Part shown: one piece after another, positions 32,322-42,078 of the stretch | How positions within the stretch are numbered: the first letter of the stretch is position 1 | How the letters are laid out: the number at the start of each line of letters is the position of its first letter | NCBI GenBank assembly: GCA_003712125.1 | Contig: RHLF01000003.1 | Coordinates: forward strand, 1 to 64,000 | From: Allomuricauda sp. | Lineage (GTDB): Bacteria; Bacteroidota; Bacteroidia; Flavobacteriales; Flavobacteriaceae | Length of the DNA stretch: 64,000 nt | Reading direction: 5' to 3' | Notes under the pieces: generated by a model | What the model was told of the DNA's origin: nothing | Database searches by the model: none | What the model saw: the letters and a program-made list of their open reading frames with translations, nothing else | Position numbers and translations under genes: made by a program

Positions 32322-33728
32322 TCAGCGTTTGCGTAAAAGTACCACATTTTCAACATGGTGGGTTTGCGGAAACATATCAACCGGCTGTACCTTGACCACT
32401 TCATAAGCTTCATCCAATAGGGCAAGGTCGCGTGCCTGGGTTGCGCTGTTGCAACTTACATAAACTATTTTTTTCGGCCCCACATTTAACAATTGTTCAA
32501 CAACTTTTTTATGCATGCCATCGCGGGGAGGGTCGGTAATCACCACATCGGGATGGCCATTTTGGGTAATAAAATCATCCGTAAAAACCGACTTCATATC
32601 ACCCACAAAAAAATCGATGTTCGCAATCTTATTGTTGGTGGCATTGGCCTTGGCATCGGCAATGGCCTCGGGCACACTCTCAACGCCAACCACCCGCTTG
32701 GCCTGTTTGGCCACAAATTGGGCAATGGTGCCGGTGCCGGTATACAGGTCATAAACCAACTCGTCACCCCTTAGCCCGGCAAAATCGCGGGTTACCTTGT
32801 ACAGTTCGTAAGCCTGTGCTGAATTCGTCTGGTAAAACGACTTCGCATTGATCTTAAAGCGGAGACCTTCCATTTCCTCAAAAATATGATCTCGACCGTG
32901 ATAGCACACCACCTCTTGGTCGTAGATGGTGTCATTGGGCTTTTGGTTGATGATATAGAGTAAGGAGGTGATTTCAGGAAATGCATCCCTTAGAAAATTC
33001 AATACCTGTTCACGCTGCTGTGTATCATTCTCAAAAAACTGCAGCAATACCATAACCTCACCTGTAGATGCCGTGCGGATCATAAGGGTGCGCAGCAGCC
33101 CTTCTTGCTTTCTGGGATTAAAAAAGCTAAGCCCATTGTCAAGGGCAAATTTTTTGATGGCGTTGCGCAGTGTATTCGAGGGTTCCGCCTGCAGATGACA
33201 GTTTGTAATGTCAAGGATCTTGTCCCACATTCCGGGAATGTGGAACCCCAGGGCATTGCGATCGGCAATTTCGGTGTCTGATTGGATCTCTTCTTCAGAC
33301 AGCCATCGCGAATCGGAGAACGAAAACTCCATTTTGTTGCGGTAGAAATAGGCCTCCTTGGCACCCAGAATGGGTGAAATTTCGGGTAGTTCCAATCCGC
33401 CAATACGTTTGAGGTTGTTTTCAACCTCGCGCTGCTTGTAGTGCAATTGGTGGTCGTACCCCATATGTTGCCATTTGCAGCCCCCGCAGGTGCCAAAATG
33501 TTCGCAATGGGGGGTAGCGCGTTTTTCGGATAGCTGGTGAAATTTTATCGCCTTGCCCTCATAAAAGGCCTTACGCTTTTTAAAGGTTTGCACATCAACC
33601 ACATCCCCAGGTACGGCATTGGTCAAAAAAATGACCCGCCCATCTGGGGCTTTGGCCACTGCTTTTCCCTTGGCCCCGGCATCGATCACGGGTACCGCCT
33701 CAAAAATTTGGCGCTTGTTTTTTCGCAT
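32322..33728 (-). CDS. rlmD: 23S rRNA (uracil(1939)-C5)-methyltransferase RlmD family
   Basis: From ATG 33728 this gives 468 residues. Order: TRAM RNA-binding domain (residues ~5-65), Fe-S cluster cysteines in CEHFGTCGGC (plus a later Cys in ITNCHLQ), then a Rossmann methyltransferase domain with YDLYTGTGTIAQFVAK, ITDPPRDGMHKKVV and the catalytic Cys in VYVSCNSATQARDL. This is the architecture of RlmD/RumA, which methylates U1939 (or U747-type) of 23S rRNA with SAM. First gene of an rlmD-DUF6452-DUF6048 operon; diverges from the sigma factor gene. Confidence 0.92.
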   Translation of the reverse strand: MRKNKRQIFEAVPVIDAGAKGKAVAKAPDGRVIFLTNAVPGDVVDVQTFKKRKAFYEGKAIKFHQLSEKRATPHCEHFGTCGGCKWQHMGYDHQLHYKQREVENNLKRIGGLELPEISPILGAKEAYFYRNKMEFSFSDSRWLSEEEIQSDTEIADRNALGFHIPGMWDKILDITNCHLQAEPSNTLRNAIKKFALDNGLSFFNPRKQEGLLRTLMIRTASTGEVMVLLQFFENDTQQREQVLNFLRDAFPEITSLLYIINQKPNDTIYDQEVVCYHGRDHIFEEMEGLRFKINAKSFYQTNSAQAYELYKVTRDFAGLRGDELVYDLYTGTGTIAQFVAKQAKRVVGVESVPEAIADAKANATNNKIANIDFFVGDMKSVFTDDFITQNGHPDVVITDPPRDGMHKKVVEQLLNVGPKKIVYVSCNSATQARDLALLDEAYEVVKVQPVDMFPQTHHVENVVLLRKR

Positions 33729-33814
33729 GGCGCAAAAATAATGGTTTAAGGACTGTAAATTGAGAAGAATTTGGACGGGTAGGGGAACCTTTGGCACAAA
33801 ACGCCGTCCATAGT

Positions 33815-34393
33815 ATGGATATCATGGGGAAACCGGATAAAATAGTGGATTCATTGTTGGTTATTTCCTATAAGGCCGGAGACCGGAAAGCGCTGGACCT
33901 CTTGGTGCGCCGCTGGAACCACAAATTGTGTGCCCATGCGTACAGCTACCTGAAAGATTGGTCGTTGGCAAAAGATGTTACCCAAGAAACCTGGAGTGCC
34001 GTGCTCGCCAAAATACATCGCTTACGCGATACCAACAGTTTTGGAAGCTGGGCCATGACCATCGTTACCCGAAAGGCCTTGGATGTGCTTAAAAAACAGA
34101 AGAACAGCAAATCTGCCATGGCCGAGCAGTTTTGGAACGAACAACAGCAGGTACCGGATCCACCCGATACAAAAACCGCCAAAATGGAACGGATCAAAGC
34201 GGTAATGGCCCAATTGTCACTGGAACATCGCATGGTCTTGAAACTGTTTTATTTGGAGGAATACAGCCTCAAAGAGATCAGTACCATAGTGGGGGTTTCG
34301 ATGAATACCGTAAAGACCCGTTTGTTTCGGGCACGCGAAAAAATTAAAGACAAACTGGAATTAAATACTAAGAATCATGAAAAAAGAAGTTGA
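33815..34393 (+). CDS. ECF-type RNA polymerase sigma factor
   Basis: A 193-residue sigma-70 family factor from ATG 33815 (ATG 33824 is an alternative). Region 2 is RKALDLLVRRWNHKLCAHAY followed by SLAKDVTQETWSAVLAKIHR. Region 4 is LEHRMVLKLFYLEEYSLKEI with STIVGVSMNTVKTRLFRARE. There is no sigma-1.1 or sigma-3, as in ECF factors. The partner gene downstream overlaps it by 17 bases and is a small membrane protein, a common sigma/anti-sigma arrangement. Confidence 0.9.
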   Translation: MDIMGKPDKIVDSLLVISYKAGDRKALDLLVRRWNHKLCAHAYSYLKDWSLAKDVTQETWSAVLAKIHRLRDTNSFGSWAMTIVTRKALDVLKKQKNSKSAMAEQFWNEQQQVPDPPDTKTAKMERIKAVMAQLSLEHRMVLKLFYLEEYSLKEISTIVGVSMNTVKTRLFRAREKIKDKLELNTKNHEKRS

Positions 34394-34766
34394 AAAATTG
34401 GATGATTTGATCAAGGAAACCCTTTCTGAGGAGGAAGCCAGGTTTTATGAAGAATTGGAAGAGAAGAACATATTTGGAAAAATAACAGATGTCTATAAGA
34501 GCAAGGTGGGCTGGCTGGCCATTGTCATGAACATTGTACACATTCTGTTTTTTATTGGCTTTGTTTACGCCTTAGTTCAATTTTTTGATGCCGAAAGCAC
34601 CCGAGATCTGATCCTATGGAGCGGAGCCGGATTTTTGTGTATGATCTTTATGGCGATGCTAAAGCTCTACGTGTGGATGCAGATGGATAAAAATGATGTG
34701 ATGCGCGAACTGAAACGCATTGAGCTACAGCTGTCCGTTTTGGCACATAAAAAGGACAACTCATAG
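34377..34766 (+). CDS. Small membrane protein, probable sigma factor partner (DUF6768-like)
   Basis: A 129-residue protein with an acidic N-terminal helix (KKEVEKLDDLIKETLSEEEA) and two membrane helices at about 45-67 and 77-96, then a short basic helical tail. It overlaps the sigma factor gene by 17 bases, so the two are co-translated. By position it probably regulates the sigma factor, but it lacks the zinc-binding HxxxCxxC motif of ZAS anti-sigma factors, so an anti-sigma role is inferred only. It resembles DUF6768. Confidence 0.72.
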   Translation: MKKEVEKLDDLIKETLSEEEARFYEELEEKNIFGKITDVYKSKVGWLAIVMNIVHILFFIGFVYALVQFFDAESTRDLILWSGAGFLCMIFMAMLKLYVWMQMDKNDVMRELKRIELQLSVLAHKKDNS

Positions 34767-34797
34767 GTGGAACAGGGCTAGGGTGTCAAAATATTTA

Positions 34798-34805
34798 TAA
34801 ATTTG
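34798..34805 (+). promoter_or_regulatory. Probable -7 box for rocD
   Basis: TAAATTTG matches TAnnTTTG and would give a ~95-nt leader before ATG 34910. The leader contains a small hairpin (TTTCGA-ATCC-TCGAAA, 34842-34857). No clear -33 TTG is seen. Confidence 0.4.
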
Positions 34806-34909
34806 TGGTTCCACAGGGATGATTTCTCTCCCACGCTGCTTTTTCGAATCCTCGAAAGAAAAAAGGTACAGAAGGAATAGTTATTTTTTAAACATTAAAA
34901 ATTTTAAAA

Positions 34910-36190
34910 ATGGCTGTTTTAGAAGCATTGACATCACAGCAGGCAATTGACCTAGAAAACAAGTACGGAGCCCATAACTATCACCCCTTACCCGTGGTAT
35001 TGAGTCGCGGAGAAGGCGTTTATGTTTGGGATGTTGAAGGGAAAAAATATTATGATTTTCTCTCGGCCTATTCTGCCGTAAACCAAGGACACTGTCACCC
35101 AAGAATTGTGGGTGCACTCACCGAACAGGCGAAAAACCTGACCTTGACCTCAAGGGCATTTTACAACGACATGCTCGGTAAGTACGAAAAATACGCTACC
35201 GAAACCTTCAAATTCGACAAGCTCTTACCCATGAATACAGGGGCAGAGGCGGTTGAAACGGCCTTGAAATTGTGCCGAAAATGGGGGTATGAAAAAAAGG
35301 GAATTGCAGAGAACGAGGCCCAGATCATTGTTTGTGAAAATAATTTTCACGGCCGCACGACCACCATCATCTCCTTTTCCAACGATCCCGTAGCGCGTGA
35401 GAATTTTGGTCCCTACACCGATGGGTTCATCAAAATCGAATATGACAATCTTAAGGCGCTCGAACACGCCTTACAAAGCCATAGCAATGTGGTTGGCTTT
35501 TTAGTAGAGCCCATTCAAGGGGAGGCAGGGGTTTATGTGCCTTCCGATGGCTATCTCAAAGAGGCCAAGGCCCTTTGTGCCCAGTATGGGGTACTTTTTA
35601 TAGCCGATGAGGTGCAAACGGGCATCGCCCGAACCGGTAGGCTGTTGGCGACCTGTGGCAATTGTTCTTGTGCAGAAAAGCACTGCAGTGGCACCCCAGA
35701 GGTAAAACCGGATATTTTGATTTTGGGCAAGGCCCTCTCCGGTGGGGCTTATCCCGTTTCGGCCGTGTTGGCCAACGATGACATTATGAATGTCATTCGC
35801 CCGGGCAACCATGGCAGTACCTTTGGTGGCAATCCCATTGCCGCTGCGGTAGGTATGACTGCCCTTGAAGTTATCAAAGATGAGGAACTGGCCCAGAATG
35901 CCTATGAATTGGGCAATCTCTTCCGTGAAAAATTGAATGCATTTATCCCTACCTGCGATTTGGTCACCCAAGTACGGGGCAAGGGTTTGTTGAATGCCAT
36001 TGTCATCAATGATACCGAAGACAGCACCACGGCCTGGGACATATGTATGGCCCTAAAGGAAAATGGACTTTTGGCCAAACCCACCCATGGCAATATCATC
36101 CGCTTTGCGCCGCCATTGGTCATGACCGAAGCACAATTGTTGGATTGTGTTTCCATCATTACCAAAACGCTACAAGCCTTTGAAAAGTAA
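34910..36190 (+). CDS. rocD: Ornithine--oxo-acid aminotransferase with Cys-rich insert
   Basis: A 426-residue PLP-dependent class III aminotransferase, converting ornithine and 2-oxoglutarate to glutamate semialdehyde and glutamate. Recognised segments are [40 protein letters not shown], the GEAGV loop, [15 protein letters not shown], the PLP lysine in [19 protein letters not shown] and [10 protein letters not shown]. An unusual ~18-residue insert with [11 protein letters not shown] (Cys249, 252, 254, 259) sits between the ADEVQTG strand and the PLP lysine. Single gene with its own terminator. Confidence 0.93.
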   Translation: MAVLEALTSQQAIDLENKYGAHNYHPLPVVLSRGEGVYVWDVEGKKYYDFLSAYSAVNQGHCHPRIVGALTEQAKNLTLTSRAFYNDMLGKYEKYATETFKFDKLLPMNTGAEAVETALKLCRKWGYEKKGIAENEAQIIVCENNFHGRTTTIISFSNDPVARENFGPYTDGFIKIEYDNLKALEHALQSHSNVVGFLVEPIQGEAGVYVPSDGYLKEAKALCAQYGVLFIADEVQTGIARTGRLLATCGNCSCAEKHCSGTPEVKPDILILGKALSGGAYPVSAVLANDDIMNVIRPGNHGSTFGGNPIAAAVGMTALEVIKDEELAQNAYELGNLFREKLNAFIPTCDLVTQVRGKGLLNAIVINDTEDSTTAWDICMALKENGLLAKPTHGNIIRFAPPLVMTEAQLLDCVSIITKTLQAFEK

Positions 36191-36194
36191 AAAA

Positions 36195-36216
36195 AAAAGC
36201 CCCGAAAGGGGCTTTT
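36195..36216. terminator. Bidirectional terminator between rocD and the DUF5686-like gene
   Basis: GCCCCGAAAGGGGC stem-loop flanked by A-run upstream and T-run downstream; serves the convergent genes on both strands. Confidence 0.9.
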
Positions 36217-36221
36217 GTTAG

Positions 36222-37502
36222 TTATGGGGTTGACGTACCCTGTCTTGATTTTGCCCGCCGCAATTGGCGCTGTATTTTTTTGATGGCCGACTCAATTGAT
36301 TTTTCGGGCTCAATGATATTGTATTCGCCCCAAAAATCAGGATCTGAAAAGCCTATGGCCTCGTCACTGAGGATAATTGATTTTTTAAGGCGACTCCTGT
36401 TTTTGGGCAACTCGCCGCTTAGGTTTTTCTCCCAATCGGTCACTGCCATTTCAGCGGTCATACTATAGACCGAATTGAACAATTTGTCTTTCCAATTCAC
36501 CTTAAATTCCAAAAGTACATTGCTATAGCCATAGTACCATTTGCCATCTTTTTCCCTGTAATCTACCCGGTAGGCCACCTCGGTGGGCCAAACATCGACC
36601 TGGGCCGGCTTTTTGCGAACAAAAAGGCGTGCTGCCTTCTCCTTGTCGGTAATATTTAGGGAGTATACCGCACTGGTAAGGGTTCTGTTTTCAACATCGA
36701 TGTAGAGCTTACCTTCATATAGGGGGTCGATTACATATTTGCGTTGGGTAAAGTTGATCACATAAATGAGGCGGTCATTGATCCGTGTTGATCGGTCGAA
36801 ACTGAATTTGTAATCTTTCAACAATTCAAAATCGAAGATAAACTCAGGATATTTTATGATATCAACATAGAGGGTGTTAAAGGGGCCTCCCTGCAGTTTT
36901 AGGGCCACCGTATCCAATCTGCTGTAATCCGTACTTTTTCGCGCCTTAAAGAGTTCAACGGCATCGCGGCGCTGTGAATCATAGGGTGATTTGTAAATAT
37001 TGACTACCGCTTCGGACAAGGATACATTGCGCCTGCGTTTTTTGATAGTTTCCCGATAGAAGGCAGTCATCAAGGTAGGGTCGTCGAAGTAGTTTTCACC
37101 TTTTCGTAAAAGGGTTTCCCGTACCAAGGCAGCCGCATCCTTGGGTACTTCAACATCTACCTCGGCCAGTTGCGTAACCGAAATGGCCAATCCTATTTTG
37201 TTTTTGTTCTCCTTTAGATCTGCAAGGGCAATCGTTTTGCTGCTATACCCCAAAAAGGAAATCAAGACATTGGCGTCCGTAATGGTCTTAGGTACCTTGA
37301 GTTGAAAATTGCCTTCGGTATTGGTGATGGTGCTGATATTGGTACCCTCAACGGCCAAACTGGCAAATACCAGGGGTTTGTTGGTCTTAAGGTCAAATAC
37401 CTCGCCCCTATAGCTGTTGACATCTTCTGAGTTTTGGGCCACGGCAAGTGACATGGCGAAAACCAAGCCCATAAAATGCAAAAGCAACTTTTTTATATTC
37501 AT
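36222..37502 (-). CDS. Carboxypeptidase-like regulatory domain / DUF5686-type exported protein
   Basis: From ATG 37502 this gives 426 residues with a signal peptide (MNIKKLLLHFMGLVFAMSLA). Residues ~28-115 form a CarboxypepD_reg-like beta-sandwich (YRGEVFDLKTNKPLVFASLA, NISTITNTEGNFQLKVP, FLGYSSKTIALA), the plug-adjacent module common in Bacteroidota outer-membrane proteins. The remaining ~300 residues (PKDAAALVRETLLRKGENYF, TAFYRETIKKRRRNVSLSEA) match the N-terminal part of DUF5686-like proteins without a full barrel. Probably periplasmic or outer-membrane associated; function unknown. Confidence 0.82.
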   Translation of the reverse strand: MNIKKLLLHFMGLVFAMSLAVAQNSEDVNSYRGEVFDLKTNKPLVFASLAVEGTNISTITNTEGNFQLKVPKTITDANVLISFLGYSSKTIALADLKENKNKIGLAISVTQLAEVDVEVPKDAAALVRETLLRKGENYFDDPTLMTAFYRETIKKRRRNVSLSEAVVNIYKSPYDSQRRDAVELFKARKSTDYSRLDTVALKLQGGPFNTLYVDIIKYPEFIFDFELLKDYKFSFDRSTRINDRLIYVINFTQRKYVIDPLYEGKLYIDVENRTLTSAVYSLNITDKEKAARLFVRKKPAQVDVWPTEVAYRVDYREKDGKWYYGYSNVLLEFKVNWKDKLFNSVYSMTAEMAVTDWEKNLSGELPKNRSRLKKSIILSDEAIGFSDPDFWGEYNIIEPEKSIESAIKKIQRQLRRAKSRQGTSTP

Positions 37503-37656
37503 TTTCCTTAGTTTATTTTTTCGCGTGCCCACACCGAGGTTAGCACACTCTAAGGTAATGATTTACACCGATAGAAGTGCAAATTTTAAGAAGCAATTCG
37601 CAACTTCAACCCCTTGTTTCTTGGGCTGCGAACCGGTCTTACAAGAATTGAATAGG

Positions 37657-40110
37657 TCAGTTGACCATAAAAATGGCATTGGCAAAGAATAACTTTCCAT
37701 TTTCCCAGAACCCTCGGAACAATGGATTATCGACCATGTAGACTACCTGACCCCCACCATGGCCTTCAACCCCAAATACCAGGGTTTTACCAATGGCCTT
37801 TTGGGCTTGGCTACCCGCAAATCCGGCAACGGGGCGTGTCTGGTTTTCCAAATAGGCCGCATTGCCACTCGCCAGATATTCGTAAGCATCACTGCCCAAT
37901 TTCAAGGTATAATAATCTTCCCCATACCCATAGGCCATAGGATGGGTATTATCAACCTTTACCTTAAAGATGGCCCCCGTTATGGCATTCTTCATACGCT
38001 CTCGTTGTTGGTTTTCATGGGGCTTTGGGGGTTGGGCGGTGTTGTCTTTCTCTTGTTTTTTCGTCTTTATGTTAAAGCCCTTTTCACCATCGATGCCTTT
38101 TATGGCACCGCCCATGGCGATAAGTTTGCCGCCCTGACTCACCCAGCTTTTTAGTTTGCCCAATCGCGCATCGTTCATAAATCGCCCGTAACGCCCACCG
38201 GGCAGTATGAGAATATCATAGGCATCAAGATCAACACGATCGTAATAGGCCTCATCTACAACGGTAATGGGATATTTGAGCTGCTGCTCAAAAAAGTGCC
38301 ATATTTCGCCAAATTGATACGAAGATGTGGGTCCTCCGGTCAATACGGCCACCTTTGGTTTCTTGATGCGCTGTACGTAAGGTGACCCAAAGTCTTTACC
38401 CGAATCCACAAATCCTGTTCCCACGGCGTGTAAGTTTTTTTTGTAGCGTTCTTGAACAGTTGAACGTATGTTGTCAAAATCCTTGAGGTCGTTATTGTCG
38501 CTTTGGGTGATGATCAAACTTCCCCTTTTAAACGATTTCCCATCGATTGTGAACGGATGGTAGGTGGTTCGCACCTTCACCCCTTGTTGTAGCAGCGCTG
38601 CCAAAAAGCGGGCGTCATCCATGCTGTTCCAATCGGTAACCCAGGCATAGGGTTTTACCGGCTTACCTGCATATTTATAGACTACCTTGTCATCCACCGG
38701 GCTTGATGCTACCAAACTAGAAGAGGCAATGGCATCTAAGCCGTACGCATAGGGTAAAGACCAGGCCGTGATATCATAGGTCAGGGAGTCGCTTAATTTG
38801 GCATCGGGTTCAAAGAGCACCTTCACCAAGGTTCCTTTGGGCTGATTGGTTGAAACGACCAAACTTTGGTTTGAGGTCTGCATGCTGCCTGAAGCCCTTG
38901 TTTTGTAACGATACCCTTTTGCGGTACCAGAATTGGCCCGACCATATGCTATTTTGTGCTTGGCCAATAAGCTTTCCAAAGCCTTGATGTTGTCAGGATT
39001 GCCGTTCATGACATAGCTTTTGTATTTAAAGTTTTTGTTACCAAAGAATTTTTTAAACTCGGTATTTAGCTTCGCTACATTATTGACAGCGACTTCAACC
39101 GTTGATAAACCCGTGGTGTGGTGGTGGGCAATCCGGTCTTTTAAGGTCAAGGTGTCTCCAATGCCCGTGATGATGCCCAAACCGGCCCGTCCACTACCTC
39201 CTTGTTCATAGGTCATGCCGATAGAACCATTGTAGGTCGGGTAGGTATCCCCATAACTGGGGTAAAAAAGATCGAAAAACTCCTTGGTAAAATAGAACCA
39301 ACCGTTGGCATCAAAATATTTGGCGTGGTTTTTACCAATTGTCTTTTGAAAGTCACGCTGAAAACTTGTGATCACCTCATGATAAGGCTCTGCGGCCGGA
39401 GCAAAATAATACGGATTGTCTACCCCTTGTTCGTGAAAATCAACATGGATATGGGGCATCCACTTATTGTAAAATTTTAATCGTTGTTGGCTTTCTACTT
39501 GGGTCAACCAGGCCCAGTCTCGATTTAAGTCGAACATATAATGATTGCTTCGGCCCGACAACCAACCTTCATGGTGTTCCTTACTGTTGGGGTCTACTTG
39601 ATAGGGTGTATTCTTATTTTGGTTGTACCAATTGATGTAACGGTCCCTGCCATCAGGATTTATACAAGGATCGATGAGGACCACCGCATTGTCCAAATAC
39701 GCACTTTTGGTGGTTAGCAGTTCATAAATCGTTTTCATCGAAGCCTCTGTGCTGACACTTTCATTGCCATGAACATTGTAGCTGAGCCAAACGATAACCT
39801 TTTCTTGGTTCCCTTCGCCTTGAATCGCTTTCAAATGCTCTTGTCTGATTTGCTCCAGATCACCCATATTGGCTGAAGACGTAACGTAGGCCAACAAGAG
39901 CGGACGACGCTCGTTTGTTGCACCATAGGTAACCAACTTGACCCTGTCTGGTGCCGCCTCGGCCAAATATTCATAGTAGTCCACTACTTGATGGTGTCTC
40001 GAAAATTGGGTGCCCAATTCATAACCCAAAAATTCAGAAGGTGATTTCAGATTTTGGGCCGAAATTGCAATCGATAAAAGAAAGAGGATGGCGGGTAAAA
40101 GTCGATTCAT
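37657..40110 (-). CDS. Exported M14 zinc carboxypeptidase with C-terminal GATase-like domain
   Basis: An 817-residue exported protein (signal MNRLLPAILFLLSIAISA). Residues ~30-330 are an M14 carboxypeptidase: zinc ligands His114 and Glu117 in NVHGNESVS, substrate-binding DPCINPDGRDRYINW, and the third ligand near residue 215 in HIHVDFHEQG. A region around 583-680 (PKVAVLTGGPTSSYQFGEIW, YDILILPGGRYG) has a class I glutamine-amidotransferase/ThuA-like fold without an evident Cys nucleophile. This two-domain layout is common in Bacteroidota and likely degrades extracellular peptides. Confidence 0.88.
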   Translation of the reverse strand: MNRLLPAILFLLSIAISAQNLKSPSEFLGYELGTQFSRHHQVVDYYEYLAEAAPDRVKLVTYGATNERRPLLLAYVTSSANMGDLEQIRQEHLKAIQGEGNQEKVIVWLSYNVHGNESVSTEASMKTIYELLTTKSAYLDNAVVLIDPCINPDGRDRYINWYNQNKNTPYQVDPNSKEHHEGWLSGRSNHYMFDLNRDWAWLTQVESQQRLKFYNKWMPHIHVDFHEQGVDNPYYFAPAAEPYHEVITSFQRDFQKTIGKNHAKYFDANGWFYFTKEFFDLFYPSYGDTYPTYNGSIGMTYEQGGSGRAGLGIITGIGDTLTLKDRIAHHHTTGLSTVEVAVNNVAKLNTEFKKFFGNKNFKYKSYVMNGNPDNIKALESLLAKHKIAYGRANSGTAKGYRYKTRASGSMQTSNQSLVVSTNQPKGTLVKVLFEPDAKLSDSLTYDITAWSLPYAYGLDAIASSSLVASSPVDDKVVYKYAGKPVKPYAWVTDWNSMDDARFLAALLQQGVKVRTTYHPFTIDGKSFKRGSLIITQSDNNDLKDFDNIRSTVQERYKKNLHAVGTGFVDSGKDFGSPYVQRIKKPKVAVLTGGPTSSYQFGEIWHFFEQQLKYPITVVDEAYYDRVDLDAYDILILPGGRYGRFMNDARLGKLKSWVSQGGKLIAMGGAIKGIDGEKGFNIKTKKQEKDNTAQPPKPHENQQRERMKNAITGAIFKVKVDNTHPMAYGYGEDYYTLKLGSDAYEYLASGNAAYLENQTRPVAGFAGSQAQKAIGKTLVFGVEGHGGGQVVYMVDNPLFRGFWENGKLFFANAIFMVN

Positions 40111-40210
40111 TTGATTTTTTTATAGAAAACCAAATCTAACAATAAAAAGGAAACGCCTACCGTAATTTTCGAGCAAGCACCTTATTTATCGGTTTGGCAA
40201 TTAACGTATT

Positions 40211-40245
40211 TTTGGGAATACGCTGAAAGCTATAATGTATATTTG
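40211..40245 (+). promoter_or_regulatory. Bacteroidota-type promoter of bshC
   Basis: TTTG at 40211-40214 is followed after 23 bases by TATATTTG at 40238-40245, matching -33/-7. The start codon of bshC lies 17 bases beyond. Confidence 0.6.
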
Positions 40246-40262
40246 GACGTTTTTTCTATTCT

Positions 40263-41864
40263 ATGGAAGTTGATTGTATACCATTTCGCAAAACAGGCTA
40301 CTTTTCTGAGCTTATTTGCGACTACTTAGATGAAAAAAAGGAATTGCGCCCTTTTTACAATCGATTTCCAAAGCTTGAGAATTTCAAGGAGCAGATTGCC
40401 GAGAAAAAGGCCAATTTTCCACAAGCCCATCGAGCGGTATTGGTCAAGGCCCTTCAAGGGCAATACGAATCGGTAACAACCACCCAGGCCACAAAGAAGA
40501 ATATTGCACGCCTTGGCCATGAAAATACCTTTACCGTGGTGACCGGTCACCAATTGAACCTGTTCACCGGGCCGTTGTATTTTCTCTATAAGATTGTTTC
40601 CACAATCAACTTGACCAAGCAACTCAAAAAGGCCTATGCCGATCATGATTTTGTGCCCATTTATTGGATGGCCACCGAAGACCATGATTTTGATGAAATC
40701 AATTATTTCAACTTTAAGGGGCAGAAGGTGCAATGGAATTTCCAATCGAAGGGTGCGGTGGGTCGATTCTCAACCCAAGGATTGGATGAGGTCTTGGCTA
40801 TTTTTTCGAAGGAATTGGGCGCTACCCGTAATGCTCAGGAGCTCAAACAATTGTTCCAAAAAGCCTATCTGGAGCACCAAACGCTTACCGGAGCCACCCG
40901 GTATTTGGCCAATGCACTCTTTGGTGAAACAGGACTGGTTATTGTTGACGGAGATGATGCAGCGCTAAAAAAGCAATTGGTGCCCTATGCCAAACAAGAT
41001 ATTTTTAATCGCATTCCCTTTGAAAAGGTATCCGAAACCAATGCGAAATTGGCTGCGGTATCCGACGCCTATGCCATTCAGGTCAACCCAAGGGAAATCA
41101 ACTATTTTTATCTAGAAGCGGGCCTGCGCGAACGCATTGTTGAAAAGGATGGGCGGTACTACATCAATGATACCGACCTGGAATTTGGGGCTGATGAATT
41201 GGAGGAAGTCTTGGACAAACACCCAGAGCGATTTTCGCCCAATGTCATTGCCCGACCCTTGTACCAAGAAGTTATATTGCCCAATCTCTGCTATATCGGT
41301 GGGGGAGGTGAGTTGGCGTATTGGCTCGAGCTGAAAAGTTATTTTGAGGCCCTTGGCGTAAGCTTTCCGATGTTGCTTTTGCGGAATTCGGCCTTATTAA
41401 TTTCGGAAAAGCAGGCTGAAAAGGTGAAACGGATGGATGTAAGTGTGGATGACCTGTTTTTAAAACAGGCTTCACTGATCAACAAAAAAATTCGAAAAAT
41501 CTCCAATATTGAAATTGATTTTGGCCCACAGAAACAGGCATTGGAAACGCAATTTGAAAAGTTATTCACCATTGCCGAGCAAACCGACGCCTCCTTTTTG
41601 GGCGCTGTCAAGGCCCAGGAGGTAAAACAGAAAAAAGGACTTGAGCACCTTGAAAAACGCCTGTTGAAGGCACAAAAACGGAAGTTGAAAGACCATGTGG
41701 TGCGCCTGTCAGATCTTCAGAATGCCTTATTTCCGAATCAATCCCTACAAGAGCGTCAATTAAACTTTAGCGAGCCTTTTTTGGAAAATGGCAGTGGGCT
41801 TTTGCCCCATCTTTTTAATGCCCTAGACCCTTTAGATCAAAACTTTTTGATTTTATACACTTGA
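40263..41864 (+). CDS. bshC: Bacillithiol biosynthesis cysteine-adding enzyme BshC
   Basis: A 533-residue cytoplasmic enzyme that couples cysteine to glucosaminyl-malate in the last step of bacillithiol synthesis. The family core is visible: VTGHQLNLFTGPLYFLYKIV near residue 95, YWMATEDHDFDEINYF near 135, a nucleotidyltransferase-like fold, YIGGGGELAYWLELKSYFEA near 345, and a long coiled-coil C-terminal half. Length fits the ~530-540 residues of Bacteroidota BshC. It stands alone; bshA/bshB are not in the window. Confidence 0.93.
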   Translation: MEVDCIPFRKTGYFSELICDYLDEKKELRPFYNRFPKLENFKEQIAEKKANFPQAHRAVLVKALQGQYESVTTTQATKKNIARLGHENTFTVVTGHQLNLFTGPLYFLYKIVSTINLTKQLKKAYADHDFVPIYWMATEDHDFDEINYFNFKGQKVQWNFQSKGAVGRFSTQGLDEVLAIFSKELGATRNAQELKQLFQKAYLEHQTLTGATRYLANALFGETGLVIVDGDDAALKKQLVPYAKQDIFNRIPFEKVSETNAKLAAVSDAYAIQVNPREINYFYLEAGLRERIVEKDGRYYINDTDLEFGADELEEVLDKHPERFSPNVIARPLYQEVILPNLCYIGGGGELAYWLELKSYFEALGVSFPMLLLRNSALLISEKQAEKVKRMDVSVDDLFLKQASLINKKIRKISNIEIDFGPQKQALETQFEKLFTIAEQTDASFLGAVKAQEVKQKKGLEHLEKRLLKAQKRKLKDHVVRLSDLQNALFPNQSLQERQLNFSEPFLENGSGLLPHLFNALDPLDQNFLILYT

Positions 41865-42031
41865 TTACCAGTAATTTGTAAATTTTTTTAAAAAAAGTTC
41901 AGCCAATAGGTAGGGTTTTTTACCAAGCTGTTGTTTTATATACAAATTGCTATGAAGAAGGTTTTAAACCTTTTACAATTTTGAGTTAGTAAATTCATGT
42001 GTTTAGGTTGGTTTTGATTTTATTGCAAAAG

Positions 42032-42058
42032 AAAGTCCGGGGTGGTTCCCGGACTTTT
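42032..42058. terminator. Strong hairpin terminator, bidirectional
   Basis: A perfect 10-bp stem, AAAGTCCGGG / CCCGGACTTT, with a 6-base loop; T-rich on both strands, so it can end transcripts of bshC (or a small transcript before it) and of pgmB. Confidence 0.85.
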
Positions 42059-42078
42059 GTTTTTATGGCAATTCAAAA

